A DNA stretch of 64,000 nt from Phoebastria nigripes (lineage: Eukaryota > Chordata > Aves > Procellariiformes > Diomedeidae). The translations under genes and the position numbers were made by a program. The DNA lies in the NCBI GenBank assembly GCA_035582835.1, contig JAYKAV010002728.1:64453-128452 (forward strand), read 5' to 3'. This document shows positions 25,600 through 38,469 of the stretch, piece by piece (position 1 is the stretch's first letter; each line of letters opens with the position of its first letter). The notes below the pieces were generated by a model, which was not told the DNA's origin, did not search any database, and worked only from the letters and a program-made list of their open reading frames with translations.

Positions 25600-27315
25600 T
25601 GCAATGAGACGTCTGTTTAATCCAGGCAACTGTCAAGGGATGGGGTTTCCCAGCAGGATGGCGTGACGGTTTGTGTGCATGTGAGGGCCCAAGCAGAAGC
25701 CCAAATGAACGCTGAAGTATTGCTGACTTCTCCAGTGGCAGAGGAAAGCAACTATTTTATCTGTAAGTTGCCCTGCATTTTACAGCCCTTCCCATCCCGC
25801 CATGACCTCACTCCTTCATGGATGGGCTCTCAGGTAGTGTTAGTCCGCCTACAGCCACAGCTACAGGGCAGCCACTAATTTAAATCGGGCTGAAAGGAGA
25901 GATGTTGGAGTACAGAGCTGTGAGGAGCTATAGGACAGCAGTAATGCTGCCAGTCGTCTTTTCTCCCAGGCTTTATCAGGACGCCATGCACGCATTTGAT
26001 GCTTGCTCCTGCTCCATACGTGAGTCTTTGCCACCCTGTCAAGGAGTTGCACACGTGCTCTCCCTGCCAGCTCGGAGGCAGCGCTGCAGGCAGGCAGACT
26101 TCCCTCACCCCGCTGCCTGCACTCCGGAGCGGCGGCAAGGGGAGAAGCGTATGCTGGAGGACTTTGAAGCAATGCAGGACTGGGGGGGAGAGNGCAGGAC
26201 CCACAAAGCAGGAACCTTTGGGTCGCGTGTTAGCGCTAGAAACCTGCCAGAAACGGGACAAATGCAGGAGTGCAATTAGTGAACCGTATTGCCGGCTGTT
26301 TCCAGGGAGCGTTCGTTCCCCCTTCCCAGCTGTGCTGGGGTGGAGGTGAATTTCCAGTGCAGCGGGAGCACTAACAAGTTAATGTTTAACATTATTATTA
26401 CCTCATCTTCCAGAGGCTCCTTCTAAACATAACAATTGACGACAGGCTCCTGATAGTTTGGAGGAGACCGACCTCAGCCCTAAGACTATGATGAATATGA
26501 TTTCCCTTCCCCCTCTGTTTTGATTTTCTGCTCTGTTACTCCAGAGCATTGGCTGGCCATGACCCCTGGCTGCTTTTTCTGTAATTACCAGCTCCTGCCA
26601 GATTTACTGTGGAAGTTAATGTCTGTTCCAGCCAAGTCAGCCCCACTGTTACATTGTACGAGACAGTAACCCCTTCAGTGCAGGCAGAGCTTTAGCGAAA
26701 CAAAACAAAGAGTCAGGGAAGGGGCTTCTCGAGGCCCTGGGGAAAGCCTCACGTGCTTGACGAGGGTGCCACGTTAACACTAGCGCTTTCATTACGCAGA
26801 GGCAGGCCACAAAATCTTCCTCAGGGTCTTTCAAATCCTGCAGAGCACACAAGGTGCTTGATGAGGAAAGAGCAAGAAAGCGACTCTTAGCAGAGCTCTG
26901 ACAAACTCTCAGGCTTTCCTCTCAGTCCACTACGCTCCTCTGGGCCTTTTCTTCAGAGCCTGTGCATGGTCTGGTGGGACTTTCTTTAATATATTAACAT
27001 TCTGGATGGTTACCCTTAAAATTGGAAGGATTTTTTTCAGATGTTGTTTTTGCAAGCAATTTTTTACATGCTCAAATGAAGCTTGCTAAAAAGGGCAAGA
27101 TTTGGACTCAGATGGCTATCCAGTAGAGCCACATGTCTCAGCTTCGGTCCAGCCATCAGAAACACCTCATCTTGCACCCACACATTCTGCCTGGCTGATC
27201 AGAGCAGCTCCTGGGCTGCACTCATTGCAACAGTGCGCAAATACAAGAGTATTTTAAAGGTCTGTAGAAGATGAAACAAACATACTTGAAACACAGTCAA
27301 GGGCTAAATGCAGTT
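25600..27315. other. Intergenic, no gene recognised, one candidate regulatory block
   Basis: The part at about 25,980-26,330 is GC-rich with overlapping chance frames up to 128 codons. The part at about 26,375-26,645 is a smooth, non-repetitive block with TAATG/ATTATTATTA and TGTAATTACC cores that could be conserved non-coding DNA. That could not be checked. Confidence 0.4.
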
Positions 27316-27319
27316 AAAA

Positions 27320-27400
27320 TAAAGGCCGGATTCTGATGAAAATTATATTCAGCTATGTCTGGAATAATTCCATCTAAGCCATTGGAGCCGTGGGGTGCAA
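27320..27400 (+). repeat. Old sauropsid interspersed repeat fragment
   Basis: The run 'GGCCGGATTCTGATGAAAAT' then 'GTCTGGAATAATTCCATCTA' then 'AGCCATTGGAGCC' aligns by eye with the widespread archosaur/turtle text 'ggccagattctgatctcagttac ... aatctggaataactccattgaagtcaatggag'. Confidence 0.55.
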
Positions 27401-27404
27401 GTCC

Positions 27405-30400
27405 TGTGCCATGGGGTCATGGGGAAATCAGATGAGTAGCCTTAGTATGGTGTGCACCACATGAGCAGAAGTGGCCACGACAGCAGTGAGCAATGTCAGA
27501 AACTTCTGCTCTAGACACAGCTGGCAGATAATCATGAGGAATCAAAGAGATCACACAAGTACCAACCTGTTAATGTGACCTGTTACTACGGATGGGAAGA
27601 CACTAAGAATAGACCAAGTAGGCTTGAGTGACACATTTTCAGCAAATTCTCCTCTAGGGCTCCCACATTCTGTTCAAGATTTTGCAGACAGATGCACAGT
27701 AAGTGCATGGTGTAAGTAAGTCTGGTGCTTCCAGAAGTATCAGATGTGTGCATGTGCCCTGTACAGTTATTCTTTGCATTTTAGATAGACTGATATTGAG
27801 ACATATCGGGCAGTACACACACAGTAGGTCTGTGCATCAGACTTACTTCACGTGGCTCTTCTAGCACAGTGCATGTGCACAACAGGGTGCTGCCTGTCCC
27901 AGATACCCCAGGGTGCTTCCTGGGCACCTGTTTGAGACTCTGAGATGTGCTGCAGTGTAGCAAGGGGCTTTTGACCTGACAGGCCAACCAGATATTTGGA
28001 AAACCATGAGAAATTTATAAAGCTTAAACAAAAAAAAAATCCAAAAAGATCCAAGTGGAGATATTTATGTGTGGAAAAAGAGAACATATCTGAAAACATA
28101 GATGTATGGGCAGCCCTTGCCTTCACCACAATTTGAATCTGTGGTTCATGGCAGATAGCCCACTCTTGAGGAAAAAACAGCACTCTCTTCTTCACCAAGG
28201 CTATCGGAGCCAACTTTAGGGTTTGTGGGGCTGCGAGCAGGACCGGGCGCCAGAGCCACTTGGAAGGAGAGGCTCTGTGCTTATTCCCACTGTGGAAGCC
28301 GGGACTGGAGACACGCCAGGACAGTGGAGCTGGAAGTAGCAGTTTGACATGTGGGGACTCACATACAACCCAGCTTTTGGGTAAAAGACTTTTGGACCAG
28401 CCAGCAGCTAGTGCCACACCTCAGGTGTGAAAGAAACGCTGGCTTTTTGTGTGCAGATTTGGCAAGAGCTCACCTGTACCGACATCCCGGCGAGCNGGTT
28501 GGTGTGGGTCCCAGGCTCTCCTGGGCTGCATGCCTGTCTGCACTGACGGCGAATGGGAAGGGAATGTCTCTGCCCAGGTAACCTTGATAGCGGATTGCAA
28601 AACCCAAACAAGAGTAAAAACAGTGTATCCCTGTCAGAAAGAAGGGGAGATGAAGAGCATCTGAAGTCATCTGCAGTACTCTGGGCACCAATTCTGGACC
28701 AAAACCGGGAGGAAGCTCACCTGNCAGCCACTCTAAACCCTGGGCTGGGTGAGGACAGTGAAGGGGACCCTGCACGGGCCTCTTGGTGATGAGGCAGACC
28801 TCTCAAATCTTTTCTAGCGTGTGAGACAACCCAGTGACCTGTCACGCGATGGGGGGACGTGTCTGGCAGGCTGGCCCTGCAAGAGGCAGGGGCTGTGGCA
28901 GGAGGCCACGGCGGCCTGGCCGCCCGCCAGCCCGNGAGGTTCGCCTCCTCCAGCAACCTGCCAATCTGCCGCCCCTGGACGTGCCGTCGGGGAGCGGGAG
29001 AGCAGCCTGGCCGCGCACTGTGCTCAGGCGTGAGGTATTTATTATCCCAGCAGCGGGGAGGCGTGAGGTGGAAGTCGGCTCTGCGAGGAGCACAGGGGCT
29101 GGCTCTGCCCTTGGCGCACGGGACGCCTGAGCCAGGGGCAGGAGTGTGCCACGGGAGCCATGGTGCTGTGGATGGAGATCTCTATCTTCTTGAGGTGTAC
29201 CAGGGTGCCACAGGTGCCTGTTGTTGAAAGTCGGCTAAACTAATCCCCGCCAGTACGGGGTGGGAGCATTGCCCTCTCCCTGCGCTGCTTAGTACGACAT
29301 CTCGTTCCCAGGAGACCCCTGCCATGGCTCCTGCTCTCTTCCCCCAGGCTGGTGAGGTCTGCAGCACTGCCTGCAGTATGCCGCACGGAGTGTGCCGGNC
29401 ACACTCAGGCATGTTCACCTGCCCTTTGGGTGCCACCACAGGCTTTTGGAAGCACCCCAGGCTGCCGCTGCGGGAGGCTGTGGCAGGCATGCAGAGATGC
29501 TGATGAGTGTCCCAGGGTGAATCATGAATGGGGTCGTGCTCTCCATCACTTTCCCGCGCACGCCAAAGTCCTGCATAAATGCTATTGCATAGGCTGAGTT
29601 GTTTTAAGGCATGCGTGTGAAGCACCCCACAGGGTGTCGGGGACTGCCATTGTGGGGCAGACTGCTGCTCTGGTCCGGTTAGCCAGGTACCTGCCTCTGG
29701 CCATGGCTCGTACCCACACTGCGGAGAGGAAGGAAGATCTCGTTCCTGCATGTGGGCAGTGACGCAGCGCTGGACTCTGTGGGCAGGGAGCTCCCCACCC
29801 CACACCCCAGGGTGCTGTCCCACCTCACGGGGCGCAGGGCTATTGTACCCATCCCTTCATCCCTTCTCCCTTCGGTACAGGGTACGTTCCTGGACATGTG
29901 GTAAGCCGCCACGTATTCATAATGTTACGAATCACACAGGATAGATAAACATGTGTTACGGCCATTTGCAACATCTTCACCTTGCGGAAGCAGAGGTTAA
30001 AAGTTTCCAACAGTTGCAGCTTGGCATCATCTCAGGTACTCAAATAATTTCAAACCTTCAGATTCACAATACTGAAAGAGTTGGATTGGTGAAAAACGAA
30101 AATTAGACTTTCTTGATTTTTATATTCCTCACTGTTTTTGAAAAGGTATTTTCAACCTATATTGAAAGGCGAAATATATTGTCAGCATCTTTTTAAGTGT
30201 CTTCAGGTGCAAGTAGACGTGATGGAAAGCCCTTGAACGAGGGCAGGAGTGGGAGGTAGCCCTGTCAGCCCTGTTTACGATGCAGACTGGGATTTGCTGC
30301 TGAATTTGCTGAGTTTGACTGCAGTTTTCTTTTGATTTTGGGGTGGGTATGTGTTGTGTTTGAGTAACTATTTCAATAGTTACAGCCTGGGAGAAGAGCT

Positions 30401-33400
30401 GTGTCTGTAAATCCAATGATAAGAATGTGGAATTTGCCAGTTTGAAAACTGAAGAATTACACCTATGTTGGTGTGTTGGTCAACAATTACCTATATGCAG
30501 ACTGTTTATTATTGGCAATTACACGTACTGGAAGGCCTGTGTAGTGAAACGCTCCCTATCGCTATCTGGTCATCAAGCTGTGGTTTTTTTTCTTGCGGGA
30601 ATGGAGGCTGACACCGAACCCAGCAACAGAACAAAAGCTTGGTCAGAGGGAAGGGGGTTTGCTGCTTATGAAGTGAGTTTTGATTCATTCCTGAGCTCAG
30701 ATGTTGCTTTGGGAAATGTATTCTCTTTAGGTCTCTCGCTGTGACTCTATAAACAGAGGCAGCGACTTGCATTTGGAGGCACTAAAAGTGATTTAAATGA
30801 TTCAGCCTGGGATTTTTGCCAAGCAGCACCTCCTTCTGTTTGCTGCGGGGGCTTTTCTGCCCTCCCCCTTGCCGGTGGGTTGGTTGTTGTGGTTTTTTTT
30901 TCTCCTTCCATGCAAAATTTTTTGAGATATCCTTTGAGAGAGTCTCTTTCTCCTAAAAGAAGGGGAAAAAAAAAGTTTGCTTCTCCAGATGGACAGCTGC
31001 TCCCTGCTCCTTTTGATGTTGCTTTTATCTGCCAGGCCAGTGCTCTCTCACCCTCTCCCCTCCCCCGGAGGCAGTTTCCATGGGGGTCTCAGGGGAGCTT
31101 TGTCTCTCACATGTGTTTAAAGAGAAATGTGGAGCTGACACAAAGGCTCCACGGCTCGACCTTTCGCCCTCCGGAGTTATGAGGGCCATAAAGCTCGAGT
31201 CCCTGGTAACAGCGCCGATGACCAGGGCAGTTCTGGACACAGACAGAGCTTTTCTGGCAGAAAATTGTTTAACTAAAAATAGTTCTAGGGAGGAAAATAA
31301 AAGGTTGTGCAAACTAAGCAATGTCTTTTATTGCCTTATTTGGTGTTACTGGTAGTAGTATGAATTTCTTCAGTATGGCCAGAGGCAGATGGTTTCATTG
31401 CATTTAATATCAGATTTTAAATGCATGGGGCACAGATAAAAGGTGACACCCNCTGCGGTGCAGGGGAGCAAGCCTGTGATCGCCGGTCTGCAGATGCAAA
31501 GGATGAAGGCTGCTCTGCTGTAGCACCTGACCTCCAGGCAGAGCTCAGTGGTGGCCCGGGATGAGGCACAACCTTCAGGCNTTGAGGCTTTCCCCACCAG
31601 GCAATGGGAGAGCTGCTTCTCCTTGCTAGAGAGGAGGAACCCCAGAGTCCAGCAAAGGCCTGAGGAGCCACCAAGCCAGCCAACAAGCAACCTTTAGCCT
31701 CAAGTCTCGCAAAAGTATTCAAGTGCCTTAGCTCCAGAGCAGAGGAAGGGATTGCTGTTCCCTTACTGCTCACAGCTNTGAGGCTCTCCTTGAGCTAAGT
31801 GTCCAAGTTGGGTGTCTCCCACCATGATTTGAGTCATTAGTAGCGCAATCTTTCTCTTTTTTTTTTAATTCCTATTCAGCCTGGCTAGTAACAGATGTTG
31901 GAGCCAGGTGCTCCACAGTTGAGGCAAAAGGTTCACTAGCATTTGCTTTCCTGCTGAAGCTCTTGCCTTCTGCCTAAAATGGGCCAGATATAGAACGAAA
32001 GGGGAGAAACCCCCCCTGATTTTCTTGCCTCCTGTGGAGGGTATTTATTTGCAGGAGAGTTGCAAGAGTGTNGAGTCCCTATGCGTAAGTTATAACAAGT
32101 GGAAAAGCTTCCACAGACAAGTAACTGGCCCAGGACATCTATTAGCCTAATGGCAAAGCTGCTCTCCTCAGAGGTGCCACATACCAGAACAGAAATTCAG
32201 AGGTGGATCCTTCATTTCCTTAAGGGAAGCTCTAGTATTTGAATGCTGGGTGTGATAAAGGGCAGGTGACCATGAAGCCTTGTCCCCCAGTTTTCTTTCC
32301 TTCACATTAAACTTGCTGCAGTATGGCCTGGCCATTCAGACAGCATAGGCGGTTGGGGGGGGCAGCTGCTGCTGAGCAGGGGTTTGACTGAGTGCATGAA
32401 GACTCTGAGCAGGAGTTTCAAAATCTTTATAGCATCTAAATATTGTGAGAAAATGCCTCATTCTCCTTGGGAGCAGGTTGTTTGGGTGCAGGGGCCACCT
32501 GTTACATATATATATGTGGGTATATCAGCTCGATGAAGTTCTTATCAAGGCTTAGGGCTATGGCAGTAATAAGACATTTCCCAGGAATCCTTCCTTAAAC
32601 TTTTGTTCTTCTAAACCAGATAAAGTGAGGGTNACTTGCTGTGCAACAGAGGGATAGGTTTTTCCTACTCACAAAAAAATTCAGCAGACTTNTATTTTAC
32701 GTTAAATAAAACAAAGCCAAGAAGCAGGGGGGAAGGGGGGAAATCAAGTCTCTGAAAGAAAGAAAAACCTCACTGATTTATGCTGAGACATTTTGTGTTT
32801 TTAACCTAAATACAGCTACTGTTAGAGCAGACAGAGAGAATTTTCACCAAAAGGTACACACAGAAAACACAGCCAGCATCTCTTTCCACTTACATGATCT
32901 CTCACCCCGGTAGTCTTTTTGCTTGAAACAAGCAGCTTTGTGCGTGAACACAAACTAAAACTCCCTGTGCAACCATGCACCACCAACCACATGCAGTAAT
33001 TCTTCATGTAGCTACGTTTGTCTGCCTGTCTTGCATGATAAGGTGCGCATATGCACTCTCATTTTCTTCCTATAAATCTCCTTTTCTTTTCAGAAAGGTG
33101 TAACCCTAAAGATAACAGCACACACTCTCTTAAAAGAGAGGTTGACACTGAAATCCTGGGCTTAAAAATGTTGCCTGGAGGAGAAAAATCTCCATCAGCC
33201 CCAAAGCAGCAGATTTGGCTCATGTGCCAGTTGCCACTCTGCCACCACACCATGGGGAACATGCTGGGGGAAGGAACGGTGCAAAAAAGGAGTGCAAAGG
33301 GCAGGCAGTCCTTTGGCTCTGGCGATCCTTCAGAGGTATATGAGCCTTAAGGGGATCACATGACGGGAATAGAGTAAAACAACCATCTAGCTCCTCTAAA

Positions 33401-33745
33401 TCACATCACCTTGTAGAATCAGTGAACACAATCTCTTCCCTCCCATATATCACCCTCACACCAGACAGATCTCGAATGCAGAGGAGAATTGAGCACTTCT
33501 GCTCCAGAGTATGCGTCTGCGGTTAATAACAGATGATCCTAATCACTGCTCCTGGAGCCCAGGGCTAGCTGATAACTCTCTCTTCTGACTACTGACCCCC
33601 ATAATCTTCTCATTCCTGAGAAGGAGCAGATATTGTGAACGATGGGTTTTAGCAATTGGGACAAAAATAGTCCTCCTTTTGCTCAAGGAATTCAGATAGC
33701 AAACTAAGGGAGCAGCAGAGTGGCTGAGCAGCCAAACTACAGGGC
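27405..33745. other. Intergenic, no gene recognised
   Basis: Two long frames occur here on the minus strand (189 codons at 27,848-28,417 and 213 codons at 29,182-29,823). Neither has a recognisable domain, and the second crosses an ambiguous base inside a GC-rich patch. A locally CpG-richer patch lies at about 28,840-29,130. A candidate regulatory block lies at about 31,105-31,345. Simple sequence includes a short TA run at 32,505-32,516. Confidence 0.5.
31105..31345. promoter_or_regulatory. Candidate conserved non-coding element with MEF2-type site
   Basis: The block has evenly complex sequence, a perfect MEF2 consensus CTAAAAATAG at 31,273-31,282 and a CCATAAA box near 31,186, with no splice-supported frame. 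Its composition differs from the repeat-scarred flanks. The call rests on appearance and motif content only. Confidence 0.25.
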
Positions 33746-33749
33746 TGGG

Positions 33750-33965
33750 AAAGAGCTGCATCACGTATCTGGCTCTGCCACAGGCTTGCTCTCAGTGACC
33801 TTGGGAAAATTAGTTAAGGTCTCACAGTCTAATTTTCTTCCTCTGGAAGAATCAAGATAATAATAGACAGCAACTCCAGAATGGCATTGTGAGGATACAT
33901 TATTAACTGGTATTTATAATATGCTTTGAATTTTCCAGAGCAAGGTGGGATATAATATTAACAGC
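33750..33965 (+). repeat. MIR/L3-like element, longest copy in the window
   Basis: Successive matches are 'TCTGGCTCTGCCACAGGC', 'GTGACCTTGGGAAAATTAGT', 'TCTAATTTTCTTCCTCTGGA', 'AGATAATAATAGACAGC', 'GGCATTGTGAGGATACATTA', 'TTATAATATGCTTTGAATTT' and a terminal 'GGTGGGATATAATATTA'. This is the order of a MIR/L3-type element from the 'ggctctgccac' core to the 'gctttgagatcc...aaaggcgctatataa' tail. Confidence 0.7.
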
Positions 33966-34429
33966 TGAGAAACACACTTTACTGAAAGTGCTTCTTTACT
34001 AAGAGTGGTTTCACTGCTTCTGCAGCAGCCCTTGAGGCTGCATTACCACTGAAGGGTAGCCTCACCAACTCTCCATTTACACTTTAAAACCCCTACACAG
34101 GCAGCAGCAGAGTCACAGATGCAGCTGCAAGAAGAAACCACACACCACAGTTGTGCAGGTGCATGTGGGCCCCAGTGGGAAAGAATATTAACTATTTCCT
34201 GGTAATAGGGACACAGAGGTCCTTCATGCAGATAAAATAAGCTCAGCACAGTTCTAGGACACAGCCTGTGTGGGAAGCTACTAACCAAATCAATACTCAA
34301 CTGTGCTTAACAGATCTTAGCTTAAATGACTACAGACTGAATATTCTGGATTCTCTTTCAAATTCAGCTAAGTTTGTGCATTGTGTGCCCCGTATTTTCA
34401 TTGTGGCAAGGAAAGCTTTCATCCTACTA

Positions 34430-34760
34430 TTCCATTAGTGTTAATTTAAAGCTTTGTGTCTGGAAGGCATAGTTGATATTTACCACAGTATTTCAAGATT
34501 GGATCCATTTTTTTTAACAAGCTAATTGTATTATTTGCATCTCTCCTTGACAAAAAGTTGCAGCAGGATCATTCTTTGTGCCCATAAGGTACCTGGGAAT
34601 TAGAAGAATAATTTATAATTGGTACTTTTTAAAAAGTGTTTTACCTTTTTGGAAGAAAATTGTCTGTTTTGATTCTCTCTAATATATTCTTTAATTACAA
34701 TTATTGTCTGAAATGGAAACTGCATGATTATTTGCAAAAGTAACAAGGATGTTTCCCTTC
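34430..34760. promoter_or_regulatory. Candidate AT-rich non-coding regulatory element
   Basis: The block holds an octamer ATTTGCAT (34,533-34,540), an adjacent TAATTG core (34,523-34,528), TAATTACAATTATTG-type homeodomain cores near 34,692-34,708 and a TTTAAAAAG stretch, with no repeat similarity or coding potential. This resembles vertebrate developmental enhancers in composition, but conservation is untested. Confidence 0.25.
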
Positions 34761-36107
34761 TCTGAAAAGACTGAAGTGAGAATCAGGTCTCCAGTATGAA
34801 TGTATACACAAACTACATTTTAAAATCATTTTCTATGAAATTGCTTCCAGTTATCTGGTTTGCTAGAATATTAAGATGCAAATCTAGGCAAAGTAGATTT
34901 TTTTTTAGACACTTAATATCTGTGAATCTAGTAGGATTGGCTGAGCTGAAGCTGCTGCAGGAGATAATGATGTTCTGCTGAAACACAGCAACGCTTCAGT
35001 AAACCCTGATGATGATAATGGATTGAAATAACAACATGTGGCATTGCTATCCACCCACGCATCATCATGCATCACACCAAAAATGTCATGATGTGCTGAT
35101 GGTTAAGTTTCTTTTCTAAAATCACAAAGCTGGCAGTTCTAGCTGCAACGCTCACAACAAACTGTGCTTTTTCATTTCATGTCTTTGGCTGTTTTCAACT
35201 GTACCCAGGATCTTTCTTAACGTGAGATAGTGATGGTGGATGGTCCTTAAGCATTTAAAAATGAGATTCAGAAGAACACTTAACCATCCAAGTTTCCGCT
35301 CTTAAGAGCCCCACCTGAACAGTAGGAGGCTGTAAAACTAGGCAGAAAATCTAGTAAGAAAGAAGTCTGGCACCAGATTTCCATGCCTTCTTGCTTTCAA
35401 GCAGAGCAGAAAGTAGCCTCTGTCTTTCAATTCTACTTGAAATATAACTTCTGCAGGTTTTCCAAATGCCTTTGAACTTACAAACGTTTGAAACCTTAGA
35501 TTTGGCACAAGTTTCAGCAAAGGTTTAGGGTGGTAGTTAGTTGGAATGATGGCAGAAGTGGAATTTTATCTTCCTTCTCTGTCATGATAACAAAGTAGTT
35601 ATGAAAACTTTTTTTTTATGTTTGCCTTCTTGTCTGTTTGATAAATAAGACAACACATTCAAAATCACTTACCTTCAAGAGNTTCCACTTTTCCAACCAC
35701 TGGTGGAGCTGAAGTAAAGATGAAAAATTTTAGGAAAAATTGCTTGAATGGATCAGGCGAAATCCAAAGAAGTCCTGCCTGTATTTAGGTTGGGGCCTGG
35801 ATGGAGTTTTGGGGCCTATACCCTAAATTTGAACTTTGATAACCTCAGCTACTGCTTAATTCTGCAAATACCTACTTTCAATAGGTGCTTTAACTCTCAA
35901 CATCAAAAAATCCTATTTAAGCACTCTTAAAGTTCTGTATCTACACATGCTTACTAGCACTTCAGTGTTCATAGGTCAGAGTTCTACCCCACATCGAAGG
36001 TCAGTGGAGATCCAGACACAAACCATTTCTTCTCTCCACCCTTCCCTCCTTTTCCCTGTTGGGCTGGATGATGATGCCTGCTGCTTTTTTTTTTCCCTCA
36101 AAGCAAC

Positions 36108-36125
36108 AGTGATGATGATGATGAT
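36108..36125. repeat. GAT trinucleotide microsatellite
   Basis: Five consecutive GAT/ATG units follow a short poly-T run about 30 bp earlier. Confidence 0.8.
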
Positions 36126-36464
36126 CCTGTGTTTTCACACAAGAGCTTGGCAGTTGTGGTAGTCTTCCCAGGACATACATTAGATGCCACAAAGTAAGTG
36201 ACAGTCTTAAACGTGGTTAAAAGTCCACTAGGACTTCTTGCATCCTAACCAAGGGGAGTGCTGTCCTGCTCTCATTTNGTATTTCCAAGGTACTGGGGAG
36301 ATGGACATAATTCCCTTCTGAAGGGCTTGAAATTCACATTTCCCGCCTCCCTAGAAGGTGTTACAATGATCAGAGGAGAGACTAGGGTGGGACATTTCTC
36401 CTCTTGTAGGTCTTCCAGCAGGGAAGGGAAAGAGAATTGGATTCACTATGTCAGAGAGAAGAAG

Positions 36465-36525
36465 AGTAGTCATGGCTATGATGCCTACTGGCTAGGGCAC
36501 TCGCCTAGCCACAGCCTTGGCTGCC
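36465..36525. repeat. Old sauropsid repeat fragment, opposite orientation to 6,530-7,215
   Basis: The text 'ATGCCTACTGGCTAGGGCAC' followed by 'TCGCCTAGCC' resembles 'gtagtggttagggcactcgcctggga', the reverse complement of the 'gagtgccctaaccac' block in the 6.5-7.2 kb element. Confidence 0.4.
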
Positions 36526-37910
36526 TCGCCCTGCCTCAGGATTGCTTCTGCATTTTGCACTAAGCAGCTATTGCATGAAGTACCTCAGCAGCCCTGAGAT
36601 CAGCATGTGGAGCCCAGGATGTCCCTTGCCACCTGAGTGCAAACTAAACAGAGTTACGTACTTTCCTTATGGTCCAACTCATTTCTAATTCTTTCCTAAA
36701 GTTGTCTTTCCAACAAGAGAGCTTGGGAGAACCCCCAGATCTCTTGTCTCGTGGCCAGANTACTCTAAGCAGCTGTGGCTTTATGTGGGGCGGAGGGGTA
36801 GGAAAGGGCAATAGCAGGGCTTCACTGCATTTCACACTTTTGGCCAATTGCACCTGCTAAGATATCACACACTCATGAATTATGTGATGTGACAGTGGCC
36901 ATGCAACTGCGCTACATATTTCCCTCTGCACTTAGATCAGAGCTGTGTCTGTCCCTGCCTCCTAGGAGGTCTGAACCTCCTCAGGGCCCTGGCCTCTGCT
37001 CCATGGGGCTGAAAATTCGGTATCGGAAAGCCTGGCCCTGCAGTGACAAAGTTCCTCTTTTGGACCCAGCAAGTATAGTGTGGGAGTGAAGCCTAATTAT
37101 ATTTTGGTACCATTCAGTCCTTGGTCTTTTAAGTGATGCTGCCAGTAATAACTGGCAGTGATGGGCATTTAGTTATGGCAGTGATATTTTGTTATGGGAA
37201 CTCCCATCCACTGCCCACTGAACCGAGACCACAGGTGTCACATCGCAAAGGCAAGTGAGCAGTTGCTCGGTAGTCAGAGCCTTGGATGGCTCTTGGTGCA
37301 CAGACAGGTTTAAAAACAGGGAAGGCTCTTACAGACCCCACTACTGGTCAACAGAGCCACTGATTCCTGAAGCATGGCTGGCACACAAATATAAAAGTAA
37401 ATGTGATGCAGTGCATGGTCTTCTTAGGGAAAGGACTTCAGGAACTTCCCGTACAGATGTGGGCTGCGTCTCCCTCTTGTACGTACCACAGGGGAAATGG
37501 AAGACGAGAAACACCAAGGGTGGGAATTAAGACTGTGTTTTCATTTCCTCTTTCTTGTTTGTTACTTGGTCCTTCTGTAGTAAAAGCAAAAAAAAATACG
37601 ACAACAAAAAACCCAGCTGCACCTGGGTTTTTACATAAATGTTCTCTTGCGCTTCAACTCGTTCACCTCCTGGCAAGACTGAACTCCAGAAAATACAGCG
37701 CACTCTCTCTTTAAGAAAGACTGCTCCCTGCCCAGCTGTTGACTTGCCTGAAGGTGAGACCTCTGCTTAAATTCATGGCTCCAGCTGTCAAAAGCAAAGA
37801 AAAGCAGCTTTTCCTTGGCGGCTCTCTGCTTTGGGTAGAATTTGACATCTTCCTCAGTCAGCAGAATTTAATCAGCATCAAGTGCCCACAGCCGCTCAGC
37901 TCCACCACCG

Positions 37911-37951
37911 CTGGGCTGGGGCTGGGGCTGGGGCTGGGGCTGGGGCGGGGG
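37911..37951. repeat. GGGGCT hexamer array, G-quadruplex-prone
   Basis: About six tandem GGGGCT units end in a GGGGCGGGGG stretch. Runs of four G separated by two bases repeat at least five times, which satisfies the usual G-quadruplex rule on the plus strand. Any frame through it reads as an artificial Gly-Leu or Gly-Ala dipeptide repeat. Confidence 0.9.
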
Positions 37952-38469
37952 AGCCAGACCTGCGGAGGAGAAGAAGGGGAGAGTCCGCAACGCAGCAGGC
38001 ACAAACAGATACAGGCACCATCGCCCATTTCTATAGGAAATCCAAAGCTTGTCACTGTCTAGGGAGAGCCTCATTATACCCTTTGACTTAAGAATTGCTG
38101 TTATCACGCAGTAACCTTACCCAGCTTAGGCTCTGCTGTGTCCTCCTGAGCAGCTGAGAGCAGTAAATGGAGTGAGTTATTGACAGCTGACAATGATACT
38201 GATTTCCAAAAGAAAGCTGTTGAAATGGGCTCAGGGCTATGGTTTCCCAGACTTGAGTGAACAAGCAAAGCCAAGGGAGCGACTCCTGAGATCGCCATGC
38301 CCTGCTTGCCTTCCTCCTAGGGAAGAGAGTGCCTTCAGTTACTGTCACATAGATGTCAACAAACTAAATGATCCAGCTCATGTAGCAAAATTGTTAAGCC
38401 AAGTGTCTAACCTATAAAGCCCAGCATTTGATGCATTCACGAAACTCAAATGGTCAGATCCGACAGGCG

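Noticed and set aside
27848..28417. 189-codon minus-strand open frame
   Set aside because: No family resemblance, no promoter or splice context, and a phenylalanine-rich stretch produced by a poly-A tract. A chance frame is likely.
29182..29823. 213-codon minus-strand open frame
   Set aside because: It lies in a GC-rich patch, crosses an ambiguous base, has overlapping frames on the other strand and shows no recognisable domain.
33975..34010. Text resembling the CR1 'cttctttactgagagtggt' segment
   Set aside because: Only about 25 bases match and neither flank continues the similarity.
37739..38107. Frames with Gly-Leu or Gly-Ala dipeptide runs
   Set aside because: They arise from the GGGGCT array and have no other coding evidence.
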